NCBI RefSeq assembly: GCF_003726095.1
Contig: NZ_CP026031.1
Location: 1,860,001-1,924,000, forward strand
Direction: 5' to 3'
From: Niallia circulans
GTDB lineage: Bacteria; Bacillota; Bacilli; Bacillales; Cytobacillaceae
DNA: 64,000 nucleotides
The notes below the pieces were generated by a model that did not search any database, was not told where the DNA came from, and saw only the letters and a program-made list of their open reading frames with translations. Positions 46,553-56,407 of the stretch are shown piece after piece. The first letter of the stretch is position 1. Each line of letters begins with the position of its first letter. Position numbers and translations under genes: made by a program.

Positions 46553-47467
46553 TTAATTTTTCACTGCTCCTAATGTTAATCCTGAAACAAAATATTTTTG
46601 CAGAAATGGATATACTAGCAATATTGGTACAGTAGCAATAATAGTGATTGCCATCTTAATAGATTCTGGAGTAGTTTTTCCTGCATTTAATTGCTCCATA
46701 GCTGAATTACTGACATTTCCCGTTGATTGTGCACTAGCATTGTCTAAAATCTTCATTAATTCATATTGTAGTGTTGTTAGATTAACATTCCCCCTCGCAT
46801 ATAAATAGGTATCGAACCAGCTATTCCATTGACCAACAGCGATAAAAAGAGCTATTGTGGCAATCGCTGGAATGCATAACGGCATAATAATCTTGTAAAA
46901 TATAACAAAGTCATTTGCTCCGTCTATTTTTGCTGATTCTTCCAGTGCATCTGGTAAACTATCAATAAAGGATCTTATAACGATTACATTAAAAGCACTT
47001 AGTAATGCTGGAATAATATAGACAGCAAAACTGTTAATCAATCCTAAATTGCGAATTAAAATATATCCAGGGATTAGTCCGCCGCTGACATACATCGTAA
47101 CGATCAATAATGTTGTAAGATGTTTTCGAAAGATGAAGTCTTTTCGGCTAATGACATAAGCCATCACACATGTACATAAAACTCCTGCTATAGTACCAAT
47201 GACTGTTCTTAAAACAGAATTGGTAAAGGCTAACAGCAGTTGATCATTATTGCTGAAGATTTCTATATAGTTTGCAAAAGTAAATTCCCTTGGCAAAATG
47301 CGCAATCCACCTTTAGCTGTATCCACTGAATCATTTAATGAAATAGCTAGAACATTTAAAAATGGATAGAGTGTGGCGATAATGATGATAATCATTATTG
47401 CTCCAATGACTAAATCAAAGCCAGTAGGTCGATTTATGCTCTTTTTCTTCCTGAATAAATTTGTCAT
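46553..47467 (-). CDS. Sugar ABC transporter permease, MalG/LplC type
   Basis: 304-residue permease with six helices. The EAA loop is LPDALEESAKIDGANDFVIF (about 180-199). It resembles YtcP and LplC, the second permease of oligosaccharide importers. The ATG at 47467 follows AAGGAGG; a longer in-frame reading from 47512 overlaps the previous gene. No ATPase gene accompanies the operon, so a shared MsmX-type ATPase encoded elsewhere is expected. Confidence 0.93.
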   Translation of the reverse strand: MTNLFRKKKSINRPTGFDLVIGAIMIIIIIATLYPFLNVLAISLNDSVDTAKGGLRILPREFTFANYIEIFSNNDQLLLAFTNSVLRTVIGTIAGVLCTCVMAYVISRKDFIFRKHLTTLLIVTMYVSGGLIPGYILIRNLGLINSFAVYIIPALLSAFNVIVIRSFIDSLPDALEESAKIDGANDFVIFYKIIMPLCIPAIATIALFIAVGQWNSWFDTYLYARGNVNLTTLQYELMKILDNASAQSTGNVSNSAMEQLNAGKTTPESIKMAITIIATVPILLVYPFLQKYFVSGLTLGAVKN

Positions 47468-47477
47468 TTTAGCCTCC

Positions 47478-48434
47478 TTACATAAGTCCGCCATTTCCTG
47501 ATTTTTTGGCAATATTATTAAATATAAAGATAAGAATAATACTAACGACTGATTTAAAAATTCCTATTGCTGTACCATAGGAATATCTAAACATACCAAT
47601 ACCGTAATCAAGAGCATACTTGTCCAGTACAAGCGCTTTATCTGCTACGATATTATTTCCAAGCAGCATTTGTTTTTCAAATCCAATATTAATAAGATTG
47701 CCAATACTCAAAATTAGTAATATAAGGATAATAGGTTTGATAGATGGAAGTGTAATGTGGATCATTTGTTTAAAGCGACTTGCTCCATCTACCCAAGCTG
47801 CTTCATACATTTCTTTATCGATACTCACCATTGCGGCGAGATAAATAATGGCATTCCACCCCATCTCTTTCCAAACATCAGAGAATGTGACAATATACCA
47901 AAACTTATTGGGATCACTCATAAATTGTATTGGGGTATCAATGATATGGAGGGACAATAATAATTCATTCAATGCTCCATTTGTTGAAAGCATGGTAGTT
48001 ACAATGTTTGCTACAATTACCCACGATACAAAATGCGGAAGATATGATACGGTCTGTGTAAATTTCTTAAATCTTGTGAATCGCAGCTCATTTAATAAGA
48101 GAGCCAAAGCAATTGAGCTTGCGGTTCCAAAAACAATTCCTAATCCACCCATACCCAATGTATTAATTAATGCCCGATAAAATAATTCATCCTCAAACAG
48201 CGCTTTAAAATGCTTGAGACCAACCCATGGAGATTCTAGTACTCCTAATGCTGGCTTATAATCTTGAAAAGCCATAATCCATCCAAAAAGAGGTAGATAA
48301 CAAAAAATGATAAGCCAAATTACCAAGGGTAGTGCCATGATGATAAGTACTTTTTGATCTTTCAGCTTTTTCCAGGTTATTTTTTTCTCCTTTTGGGGCT
48401 TTTTTTCTTGCTTAACAAGAGGTGCTATCTCCAT
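47478..48434 (-). CDS. Sugar ABC transporter permease, LplB type
   Basis: 318-residue permease with six helices after a lysine-rich cytoplasmic start of about 25 residues. FCYLPLFGWIMAFQDYKP and VSYLPHFVSWVIVANIV are hallmarks of the LplB/YteP branch; the EAA loop is DKEMYEAAWVDGASRFKQMI. First gene of the importer operon. GGGGAGAG lies before the ATG. The promoter contains a cre-like element, suggesting repression by CcpA on preferred sugars. Confidence 0.93.
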   Translation of the reverse strand: MEIAPLVKQEKKPQKEKKITWKKLKDQKVLIIMALPLVIWLIIFCYLPLFGWIMAFQDYKPALGVLESPWVGLKHFKALFEDELFYRALINTLGMGGLGIVFGTASSIALALLLNELRFTRFKKFTQTVSYLPHFVSWVIVANIVTTMLSTNGALNELLLSLHIIDTPIQFMSDPNKFWYIVTFSDVWKEMGWNAIIYLAAMVSIDKEMYEAAWVDGASRFKQMIHITLPSIKPIILILLILSIGNLINIGFEKQMLLGNNIVADKALVLDKYALDYGIGMFRYSYGTAIGIFKSVVSIILIFIFNNIAKKSGNGGLM

Positions 48435-48475
48435 CTCTCCCCACTCCCTATCTAAAGTAACTTCTTTATAAATAA

Positions 48476-48504
48476 AGTATAATTGGATACGCTTTCATTT
48501 TTAA
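48476..48504 (-). promoter_or_regulatory. Importer promoter with internal cre-like site
   Basis: TTAAAA-N17-TATACT on the minus strand. The spacer holds TGAAAGCGTATCCA (48497 to 48484), matching the cre pattern TGWNANCGNTNWCA with two mismatches. Binding there would block the promoter. Confidence 0.5.
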
Positions 48505-48544
48505 TAGTAATTCTTAGTGTAGTAAGTAGTAAAAAATAGTGTTT

Positions 48545-48558
48545 TGAAAGCGTTTAAT
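48545..48558 (+). promoter_or_regulatory. Second cre-like half, opposite orientation
   Basis: TGAAAGCGTTTAAT, again two mismatches to the cre pattern, about 48 nt from and inverted relative to the site in the promoter. Confidence 0.4.
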
Positions 48559-48586
48559 TTATTGATATATTCTTTAAAATAAACCC

Positions 48587-48614
48587 AAAGTGCTCATGGC
48601 TGAATGAGCACTTT
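48587..48614 (-). terminator. Terminator of the regulator/lipoprotein unit
   Basis: Perfect 11-bp stem AAAGTGCTCAT/ATGAGCACTTT with a 6-nt loop. Minus-strand tail is GGGTTTATTTT. Separates the regulatory genes from the importer operon. Confidence 0.75.
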
Positions 48615-48719
48615 GATAAGATGCAAATTTATCTTCTAGAAGTACTGCTACCAATTTGTCTATTGGATATATTTCTAAACTACCTTATATGAAAGAATTT
48701 CAGCCATCTAATTGCTCGA

Positions 48720-50003
48720 TTAATCAAATTCATTAACTTGCTTAAGCATCGTTACTAATTGGTCTTTTTTGATAACAAAATCAATATTGCCATTCTCTTT
48801 AATAGCAAACATGTTATTATTTGTTTTCAAAGGATAAAATTCTAGTTTTCGACTATGTTCTCTTCCGTCAGACGCAAACTCATACGCCATTTTCAAATAA
48901 GGTTTCTTTTCTAATGCTTCTCCTTTATATTCCTTATTTGCAGATAGTACAGCAATATATTGATATAAATTTCGAAAGTCTGCTTCATCTATATTGCTAT
49001 TATTCAATTGAAAGGTAGAAATAATCTTATCTGATGTACTATTAAGTCGATGGATAGCAGTTATCTGCTCTGATTGTTTGCCTTCAATTGTCCACTTGTT
49101 CAAAGCATCTGCCATAATAAGGCACAGAAACTTATCGATAATAGAAAAAGGGCGATTTACTAAATTTTCGATTTGCCCTTTTGGAACGACAAACAAATTT
49201 TTTTCTTTATTAACGGTAGCATAGTATTGATTATTTTCATCCTTTAACAATTTTAAAGTATATTCCTTGCCCTCTTCTTGAATAATAATCTCCTTCCAAT
49301 TGATCAGCTTACTTTGATCGATTTCATTTGATGGATCTGATACTTTTAAATGTGTAAGTGTAGATAAGATTTCATCCATTTTTTTGTATTCCACTGAATA
49401 GTCGTGTGAATAATAGTCATGAAGAAACCATCCACTTATAAAGGGGGCCTTTTCTACAGATGAATAATCAGTTTGTTTACTCAAGGAATAATGATCTCGC
49501 TCTCCCCGAAATTCAATTTTTTTTATCTGATCTGCTTCTAGCGGAAATGCCTTCTTTTCCGAAAAAATGACCGGCGAATAGTATTTCACAAGATTTGGAA
49601 CATTATAAAGCTGATAAGTTTGGTTTTGTCTCACTAAATAATATTGATTTTTCTTTTTATATAACTTCATTTGTGATTGATCTGCTGCCACCTCGAATAA
49701 TAAATCCATTTCATTCTGCTCTTTCACTTTATCTCCTCTCATATTTGAAAAAGCTAGCACAAATTGATTTGCCATATCATCTTGGAAAGTCTGTTCCTTT
49801 ACAGTCCAATCACTTCCTTCTTTGCTGAGTTTTATCGAACTGTCCTGTTGTTTAATATGCAACTCACTTGCCTGCTCGATGTTTTTTAAGTTTATGCTGC
49901 TTTGTTTGGGAGAAGCATGTTCACTTTCCTGATTGCAACTTACCAACAGACACATTACGAAAAGGATAAAAATATATAGATAGTTTTTTGGACTGGTTTT
50001 CAT
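48720..50003 (-). CDS. Lipoprotein with DUF4340-like repeats
   Basis: 427-residue predicted lipoprotein: signal helix YLYIFILFVMCLLVSC with cysteine at residue 23. The mature part repeats a pattern of a short beta segment (HIKQQDSSIKLSKEGSDWTV), a lysine-rich linker and a helix, as in DUF4340 proteins; ten or more strands are suggested across 40-420. Function is unknown. Its start overlaps the DUF624 gene by 4 nt, so the two are translated together and likely act together at the membrane near the sensor kinase. Confidence 0.65.
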   Translation of the reverse strand: MKTSPKNYLYIFILFVMCLLVSCNQESEHASPKQSSINLKNIEQASELHIKQQDSSIKLSKEGSDWTVKEQTFQDDMANQFVLAFSNMRGDKVKEQNEMDLLFEVAADQSQMKLYKKKNQYYLVRQNQTYQLYNVPNLVKYYSPVIFSEKKAFPLEADQIKKIEFRGERDHYSLSKQTDYSSVEKAPFISGWFLHDYYSHDYSVEYKKMDEILSTLTHLKVSDPSNEIDQSKLINWKEIIIQEEGKEYTLKLLKDENNQYYATVNKEKNLFVVPKGQIENLVNRPFSIIDKFLCLIMADALNKWTIEGKQSEQITAIHRLNSTSDKIISTFQLNNSNIDEADFRNLYQYIAVLSANKEYKGEALEKKPYLKMAYEFASDGREHSRKLEFYPLKTNNNMFAIKENGNIDFVIKKDQLVTMLKQVNEFD

Positions 50004-50653
50004 TTTTTTAACTCCTTCTCTAGCTGATACAGCACCGGATTTGTATAATACATTAAAATAAAGCCGAACAGGCTAAAAGCAAATAAAAAGGATACAGCGG
50101 GGACATAGTAAAAAAAAACAATAAGAATAACAGAAGTGGACAAGTGTAAAAATGCTTTTCCTGGAAATCGCAACAATATAAATGGTCCTGCTTTTAATAG
50201 TGTTTTCATATTACTTTCAAATCGGCTTAATACACTAAGACCAATACTTGTGGTGATAAAGACGATTGCTAAAAGAATAGCAACTACACAAGCCAGTATT
50301 AAATTATTTTTTTGTAGTATATAAAAAAAATCAATAAATAAGATAAAAAGGATGGTTAACTGTATAAACCAATAAATAAAACTGAGTTTAAAATTTGTTT
50401 TATAATCCATGAAAAAATCTCTTACTGGAGTGATACTTCCTTCTCTTAACAATCGTCCGTTAGTTGAGAAAAGGGCAGTGAGACTTGCTCCCATAGGGAG
50501 AAGTGATATATAAAACAGCATAATATTTTCTAGGGAAAATGGAAAAAGTAGTAAAGCAGTAAAGAATAATATATTACTGAATACAAAACATAGATTCAAA
50601 AGAAAGAAAGTGGATATGTAATTTAGAATATGATAAAGCTGCCTACTGTTCAT
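50000..50653 (-). CDS. DUF624 / YesL-family membrane protein
   Basis: 217-residue protein with five or six transmembrane helices. YesL-family features are a start of the type N-Y-I-x-T-F-F-L-L-N-L-C and the loop PMGASLTALFSTNGRLLREG. YesL-like proteins accompany YesM/YesN-type systems and oligosaccharide importers in bacilli; their role is not established. The ATG at 50653 lies just behind the response-regulator stop with GGGTGA as a ribosome site; an ATG at 50665 is possible. Confidence 0.75.
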   Translation of the reverse strand: MNSRQLYHILNYISTFFLLNLCFVFSNILFFTALLLFPFSLENIMLFYISLLPMGASLTALFSTNGRLLREGSITPVRDFFMDYKTNFKLSFIYWFIQLTILFILFIDFFYILQKNNLILACVVAILLAIVFITTSIGLSVLSRFESNMKTLLKAGPFILLRFPGKAFLHLSTSVILIVFFYYVPAVSFLFAFSLFGFILMYYTNPVLYQLEKELKK

Positions 50654-50657
50654 CGCT

Positions 50658-52112
50658 TCACCCATTGCCTTGTAATTTTCGGTATTCATTTGGTGACATG
50701 CCACAGTGTCGCTTAAACTTTTTATAAAAATAGTCCAAATTAGCATAACCTGTTCTTTCTGCAATCTCATAAATCATCAAATTAGAATCTTTTAGTAGTT
50801 GTTTTGCTTTGCCCATTCGTATTTCATCTAAATATTGAGAATAGCTTTTTCCTGTTTCTTTTTTGAATTTCTTGCCGATGTAAGCGTTGTTATAATTAAA
50901 GTGCTCTGATATAATTTTTAGATTTAAATCTTCCTTATAGTGTTTTTGTGTATATCTTTCTATTTCTTGGATCGTATTAATTCTATTAAAGCTTTCATTC
51001 ACAATTTGCTGTAACACACGATAACTATTTTCCATTTCCTTCATTAACTGTTCCATCGTCCTACTTCTTGCAATACTCCTTTCAGCAGTATTCGCCACTT
51101 CCTGCAAGCGCTCTCTATCTGTTGGGTTAATAGTATCTATCACGTTATTTACAACACTTTGTAACTCCTTACTGACATTCCATTTGATTTCATTTTCATG
51201 GAGGGGATGATAACGGAAGTTTTCCTTATATTTAAATAAAGAATTTGCAAGATCTCCATCATACAAAATATCCTTTAACAGCTGCTCTGGTATATTTCCT
51301 GTAAAATGAGTTTTAGCTTGTAAACTTTTTATCCTTTCATTTGAAATAACCCCTAAGTTGGCATAAGAAAAGGTAATATCCTTTAACTTTCTTATCTCTT
51401 TATATAGCTGCTTCAAATGACTGCTTTTATTTTGCCATGAAGACTGAAGTATAACTTCACCTTCTTGACTGGCTATAGACAGTAGTTCCTTTTCCACGGT
51501 ATCTAAATCAAAATCATCTAAAATTAGCGTCAAAGCATACGTATAATCATCGTGTGTGAATAAATAGCAAAGAACGTTTTTATTCTCCCTTATTCTTGTC
51601 TGAAATTCCCTTGCTATTGATTGGTTTGGAAAACGAATTAAACAAGCTAAACGATATTCAAGCGTACAGGGCTTAAAATCTCCTTCAAAAATATTTTTCC
51701 TTAGAAGATTGTAGATATCATTATTCGTCCCTTTCTGTTTATCTACTTCTTTGCGTATCCCTAACAATATATCTGTTAATTCATCTTCATCTATTGGTTT
51801 TAACAAATATGATACTGTTCCTAAGCGAATGGCTTTTTGAGCATAAGTAAATTCTGAATATCCTGATAGAATAATAGAATAAAAAGTTTCTCCTCTCTTT
51901 TGGGCAGTCTGTATCATTTCTAACCCGTCCATCTCAGGCATTCGTATATCTGTTATTACTAAATCAGGCTGGTATTCATTAATTAGTTTTATTCCTTCTT
52001 TCCCATTTTGAGCAGCACCAACAATTTCAAATCCATATTCCTGCCAATCAATAATATAAGGAAGTCCCTCTCTAATTACCGGCTCGTCATCAACAATTAG
52101 TACTTTCTTCAT
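50658..52112 (-). CDS. YesN-type response regulator with AraC DNA-binding domain
   Basis: 484-residue regulator. The receiver domain at 1-120 has VDDEPVIREGLP (Asp8, Asp9), the phospho-acceptor in DLVITDIRMPEMDG (Asp55) and the lysine in YLLKPIDEDE. A central domain of unknown type spans about 130-370. The C-terminal AraC double helix-turn-helix contains HFNYNNAYIGKKFKKETG and MIYEIAERTGYANLDYFYKK. It follows the kinase by 12 nt and most likely activates the glycan genes. Confidence 0.92.
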   Translation of the reverse strand: MKKVLIVDDEPVIREGLPYIIDWQEYGFEIVGAAQNGKEGIKLINEYQPDLVITDIRMPEMDGLEMIQTAQKRGETFYSIILSGYSEFTYAQKAIRLGTVSYLLKPIDEDELTDILLGIRKEVDKQKGTNNDIYNLLRKNIFEGDFKPCTLEYRLACLIRFPNQSIAREFQTRIRENKNVLCYLFTHDDYTYALTLILDDFDLDTVEKELLSIASQEGEVILQSSWQNKSSHLKQLYKEIRKLKDITFSYANLGVISNERIKSLQAKTHFTGNIPEQLLKDILYDGDLANSLFKYKENFRYHPLHENEIKWNVSKELQSVVNNVIDTINPTDRERLQEVANTAERSIARSRTMEQLMKEMENSYRVLQQIVNESFNRINTIQEIERYTQKHYKEDLNLKIISEHFNYNNAYIGKKFKKETGKSYSQYLDEIRMGKAKQLLKDSNLMIYEIAERTGYANLDYFYKKFKRHCGMSPNEYRKLQGNG

Positions 52113-52124
52113 TTTATACGCCCC

Positions 52125-53891
52125 CTATGCTTTTATTGGGATGGTAACTTTAACAATCGTTCCCTTCCCTTCTGTACTAGTTATTGTTAGTCCGTATTTT
52201 TTTCCATACATTCTTTTTATTCTTTCGTTCACATTATTCAAGCCAATGCGGTTTCCTATTTTCTCTTTATGTAATATTTGTTGAATTTCGATTAATTTTT
52301 CTTTCGATATGCCTTTGCCATCATCTTGAATAAAAATATGAATAGCTTCTTCCATTTGCACAATATTTATTAGAATAAGTCCACTTTCTACTTTTTCTTC
52401 AATCCCATGCACAAATGCATTTTCAACAATAGGCTGCAAGATAAGGGGAAGAATATTATATTGTGCTGTATTTACATCTGATGTAATTTCATATCTAATT
52501 CTATTTCCAAAGCGAAGCTGCTGAATTCGCAGATAAAGCAGTAAAAAATCAATTTCCTCACTTAATTTCACATATTTCTGCTGATTATTTTCAAGGGATC
52601 TTCTTAATAGTTTGCTTAAAATTTTTACACTTTCCGATACTTCTTTATCCTTATTCTTTAATGCTCTCATCCGTATCATTTCTAATGTATTATAAAGAAA
52701 GTGTGGATTAATTTGACTCGCCAATAATTTAAATTCCGATTCCTTCTGCTGCAGCTGCCAGCTTTTTTCTTGTAATTGATGCTGATAATTTTTATGCAAT
52801 AGATCTCTTAGGCTTTCCATTGTTGTATAAAGCTGAATATAGATATCTCTTATTTCATCATTGCCATCAATCGTTATCGGAATATCAAAATCACCGTTTG
52901 CCACTTTATGCATAGAAACTTTTAATTGTAATATCCTTCTATCCATAGAACTTGTATATCTTTTAATAACAAATAATACTAGTAACATAACAAGACTAAT
53001 AATTGTATAGCTCTTTATCATTATTTTATTTACTTCGTTCAATATTTCTTGATTATTCATTACTGTCACTACTTGAAAATGATTCGTAATGGACTTAGGC
53101 AAATCTAACATTTGCCCATAAAATATAAATGGTTTTGTTTCTTTCATTTCAATGGAATATGTCTCCCCAACATTTATTGGGTGATTTTTCATTTTGTTTT
53201 GCAATTGTTTTGTTAAGTAGTTTTTCGGTGTATGGTTTGTATATTGAAAATTCGTTAGCTCTTTATCTAATAGTAAAGCGTTATCAATTGTTGCCGAATT
53301 TAATATATCCATTAACGATAACTCATCCACATAAATGGCAAGAATACCAAGAAACTGATTTTCCAAGTTATACACACTTCTGACTAATGCCAAAAAAGGT
53401 TTCTCTGTTACTGGGTCTACTAGATTACACCAATAAATCTTTCCTTTTCCCTCTAGAGCCATTTCATACCAATTCATCTCTTTTATTTGTTCATCAGCAA
53501 AAACGAAGTTCGAATTGGTCATAAATGATTTATTATTTACAAAAAATCGAATATTAGCTAAATTACTATGATACCTAAGAAAATAATCAAATAAAGTGAA
53601 TTCATTATACCCTTCAATCATTTCTTTTGGATTGGCATACCTTTTTGTTACAAGCTCTTCCAAGCCTTCATCCTGATATATCCAATCTGATATTTGGATA
53701 ATGGAAGTGAAATTATCTTCTAGCCCCTTCCTTACTCTTTCGGTTTCAACTAGTATATCTCTTTCTCGAGACTTAATCATATCCTGCCTTATATTTATCG
53801 TTAAATAAATCCCTACAATAAATATTGGGATAACTACACTTAAGAACATAAGCATCAATCTTCTTTTTATAGGTATAAATTTACTACGCAT
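52125..53891 (-). CDS. YesM-type sensor histidine kinase
   Basis: 588-residue membrane sensor. Helices at about 10-30 and 290-310 flank an extracellular cache-like domain. HAMP follows near 312-365, then the His_kinase domain with the phosphorylated histidine in LLASQINPHFLYNTLEMIRM and the ATPase domain with IVENAFVHGIEEK and DDGKGISKE (G-box). Partner of the AraC-type regulator encoded next. It probably senses an oligosaccharide or its binding protein outside the cell. Confidence 0.93.
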   Translation of the reverse strand: MRSKFIPIKRRLMLMFLSVVIPIFIVGIYLTINIRQDMIKSRERDILVETERVRKGLEDNFTSIIQISDWIYQDEGLEELVTKRYANPKEMIEGYNEFTLFDYFLRYHSNLANIRFFVNNKSFMTNSNFVFADEQIKEMNWYEMALEGKGKIYWCNLVDPVTEKPFLALVRSVYNLENQFLGILAIYVDELSLMDILNSATIDNALLLDKELTNFQYTNHTPKNYLTKQLQNKMKNHPINVGETYSIEMKETKPFIFYGQMLDLPKSITNHFQVVTVMNNQEILNEVNKIMIKSYTIISLVMLLVLFVIKRYTSSMDRRILQLKVSMHKVANGDFDIPITIDGNDEIRDIYIQLYTTMESLRDLLHKNYQHQLQEKSWQLQQKESEFKLLASQINPHFLYNTLEMIRMRALKNKDKEVSESVKILSKLLRRSLENNQQKYVKLSEEIDFLLLYLRIQQLRFGNRIRYEITSDVNTAQYNILPLILQPIVENAFVHGIEEKVESGLILINIVQMEEAIHIFIQDDGKGISKEKLIEIQQILHKEKIGNRIGLNNVNERIKRMYGKKYGLTITSTEGKGTIVKVTIPIKA

Positions 53892-54002
53892 CTTTCATCG
53901 CCTCTCTACTTAGACAGCACTATTTTTAGATGAAGACGATATCTGTGTCTAATTCGTTATTGCATTGTTAATAACATCTTCTAGCAAGTACTATTCAAAG
54001 AC

Positions 54003-56233
54003 TTATCTTTTTTCCCATGTATCAAAAGTACAAGTCCAAGTATATTGCCACATATTTTTATTTAACTGTTTTAGATGCGTGGTCTCCTTTTTCACATGAT
54101 ATTGATTACCTAAATTCAGATTTGGAAAGCGATTTTCCTTTTGTTCTAAAGTGATAGAAACATCACCCTTTTCTATATCCCATTCTAAAGCTTGGACATA
54201 AAAATTATTGGGTAAACAAATACCAGTAGCCTTTCCTCTGCTTAAAAAGTAAGGAACCGTCTTTAAGATCGTGACACTATCCTCATGTTCCGAATAAATT
54301 AGGCAATCATGAATTACTTTCGGCAAAGAACCATTCGCATCTACATTAAATATATTTTTATCTCGATAATGGGCAGTTGCCAATGAATCCATAAATGCGT
54401 TTTCCAACACCAGTGCTTCTAAAGATTCTGTTACTTCTTTTGTTTGCTCTAAACTAATCGCACACATTGCTGCGTGCATTCTCCCATGGGAAGATGTTGT
54501 ATCGCCTTCTATATTATTTAACCAAGAATCCATTCGTTTTCTAAAAGCTATTTTTGCAGATTCCCATAATTCCGGTGTATCTTGATTTATCTCTTTTGTT
54601 TGGAAAAGCGGATACAAATTGGAAAAATGACGATGATTATCATTTTCTACTGTTCTTGGATCTAGCCATTCCGCTATACCACCATCCTCTAACAAACGAT
54701 AAGGTGGGATTTGTTTATAAAATTGCTTATAAATCTTTGCCACTTCTTCACCCAAGCAGGTTTTCGCCTCAATATAGTACTTTAACACACTCTTAACAAT
54801 CGCAATATCCATTGTTGTATTGTCTCCCATTCCATTTTCAGCTGAATAGCTTGGGGACAAGCGAAGTTTTCCTTCTTTACACTGTGCAAAGTCTAAATAA
54901 AATGCCAGCACTTCTTCATAAAAAGGGATGCATTCATGTTTCAAAAAAGCTGCATCTTTTGTATAATGCCAATATTCATGATAAAAGTAAGCGAGCCAAC
55001 CGGCTCCTGATATCCAAAAAATGAGCGGCCATTCTTCATTCCAATGTACATGTTTTGCTGTAGTACTGGCATGTGCAGGTACCAAAAATCCATGACATCC
55101 ATAGTAGGATTGCGCATTTTCTCTAAAATCTGGATAATACTTTTTTAATCGTTCAAAAAAGCTGCGATATTCTGCAAAATAGCCACTGCTTGCTAATGAT
55201 GAAATAGCCAGCTGGACATTTGTATCAAATGTATAATCACCACTCCAAGCAGGATGTAAGGTTCCCGACCAGATTCCCTGCAATGTCGGAATTCCATTTG
55301 CCATTGATTGAATGACATATCGTGATGCTTGATAAAAAAGCTGCATAAATACTGGTGTTATTTGTTTTCTAGTTCTCATTTCTGAAAGAACTTCTTCAAG
55401 ATAAATAGTTCCTTGTTCATCCGTTAATAAAAGTTTGACAGCATTAAATTTTTTGAAAAAATTTTTTTGTGTTCAATAACTGCCTTTTCATAACAACGGA
55501 CTTGTCTTTCCTCTCTGTTTTTTTCAACGCATTGGATTGTAAAATAAATGGTGGTAGAATCATGAAACATCAGGCTATCTCTTTTAGAGATGATTCTCCC
55601 ATCAGTGGAATCGATAGACCAGATTACATCATAGCCAGTTTGATCTTGATATCTATGTTCCCATTTTAACTTGCCATTCGCTGCGACAGTTATCTTCTCT
55701 TCCATTTTTATTTCTTTCCAATTAACCGGAATAATGCTTCCAGTTAACGGTTTTTCACTTTTAATTTTACCAAAAATACAATTTTCCTTTTTGGAGGCAA
55801 ATAAGGTTTCTTCTACCTTGCCTCCTATTGAAGAATCATAAGTTACTTGAATCATTCCATTTTGAAAATCAGTGATCCTCTGATAATTTTCTATTGATGC
55901 TTGTTTTATCTCTATAAGGAACCTAGCAGCTGGTATAAAAGGATCACTCATCGTTAAACCCTTATAGCCTTGTTCTTGGGCTCTCTCATAAAAATATCTA
56001 ATTCCTTCCCTATAGCCTTGCATATCTATAATGGAGCGAAGTTCTTCCAGATAGGGAGCTAAATATGGCAGCTTTTGCATTTGATTACCTTTTAGAAATA
56101 GGTCTTGAACTGTAAAATCCAAATAAGTTATATGTGGATTTCCATATAGTGCCAGCCCAATCTTTCCATTTCCAATTAATAGGCCATCTTCCCAACGATC
56201 AGCTATGGTACGATTAATTAATTTTGTCATCAT
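54003..56233 (-). pseudogene. GH95-like glycosidase, split by a frameshift
   Basis: Family GH95 members remove alpha-1,2-linked fucose or L-galactose, groups that decorate xyloglucan. The N-terminal sandwich domain (WEDGLLIGNGKIGLALYG, near residue 14) runs to about residue 260 in one frame; the (alpha/alpha)6 catalytic domain (IPTLQGIWSGTLHPAWSGDY, HWNEEWPLIFWISGAGWLAY, LSPSYSAENGMGDNTTMD) continues in another. The break is a run of seven T at 55462-55468; six would join EHKKFFKKFNAVKLLLTDEQ without a gap. Otherwise intact, about 742 residues. Either a sequencing error or a recent mutation. One of two asparagines typical of the catalytic cleft is not evident, so substrate is uncertain. First gene ahead of the sensor kinase. 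Confidence 0.8.
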
Positions 56234-56272
56234 TAACTATCCCCTATCTTTAAAGTAAGCTATTTCGATGAT

Positions 56273-56407
56273 CTATAATGAACCAGATATTTTTTTACAC
56301 AGCTTTGGTTCTGTCTCCCAGTAGGTCGCCAATACTTCTGCACCTACGGGATGAATAGTATCACTAAGCATTCTGCAGCCGCTTGATTGATCATTTGCAA
56401 TATGCAC
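56273..56407 (-). pseudogene. Possible C-terminal remnant of a glycosidase
   Basis: About 44 residues ending SDTIHPVGAEVLATYWETEP, resembling the end of the trimerisation domain of GH42-like enzymes (GAEVLATY). No start or upstream domain exists; sequence before it is AT-rich and non-coding. It lies just upstream of the GH95 gene. May be chance similarity. Confidence 0.3.
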
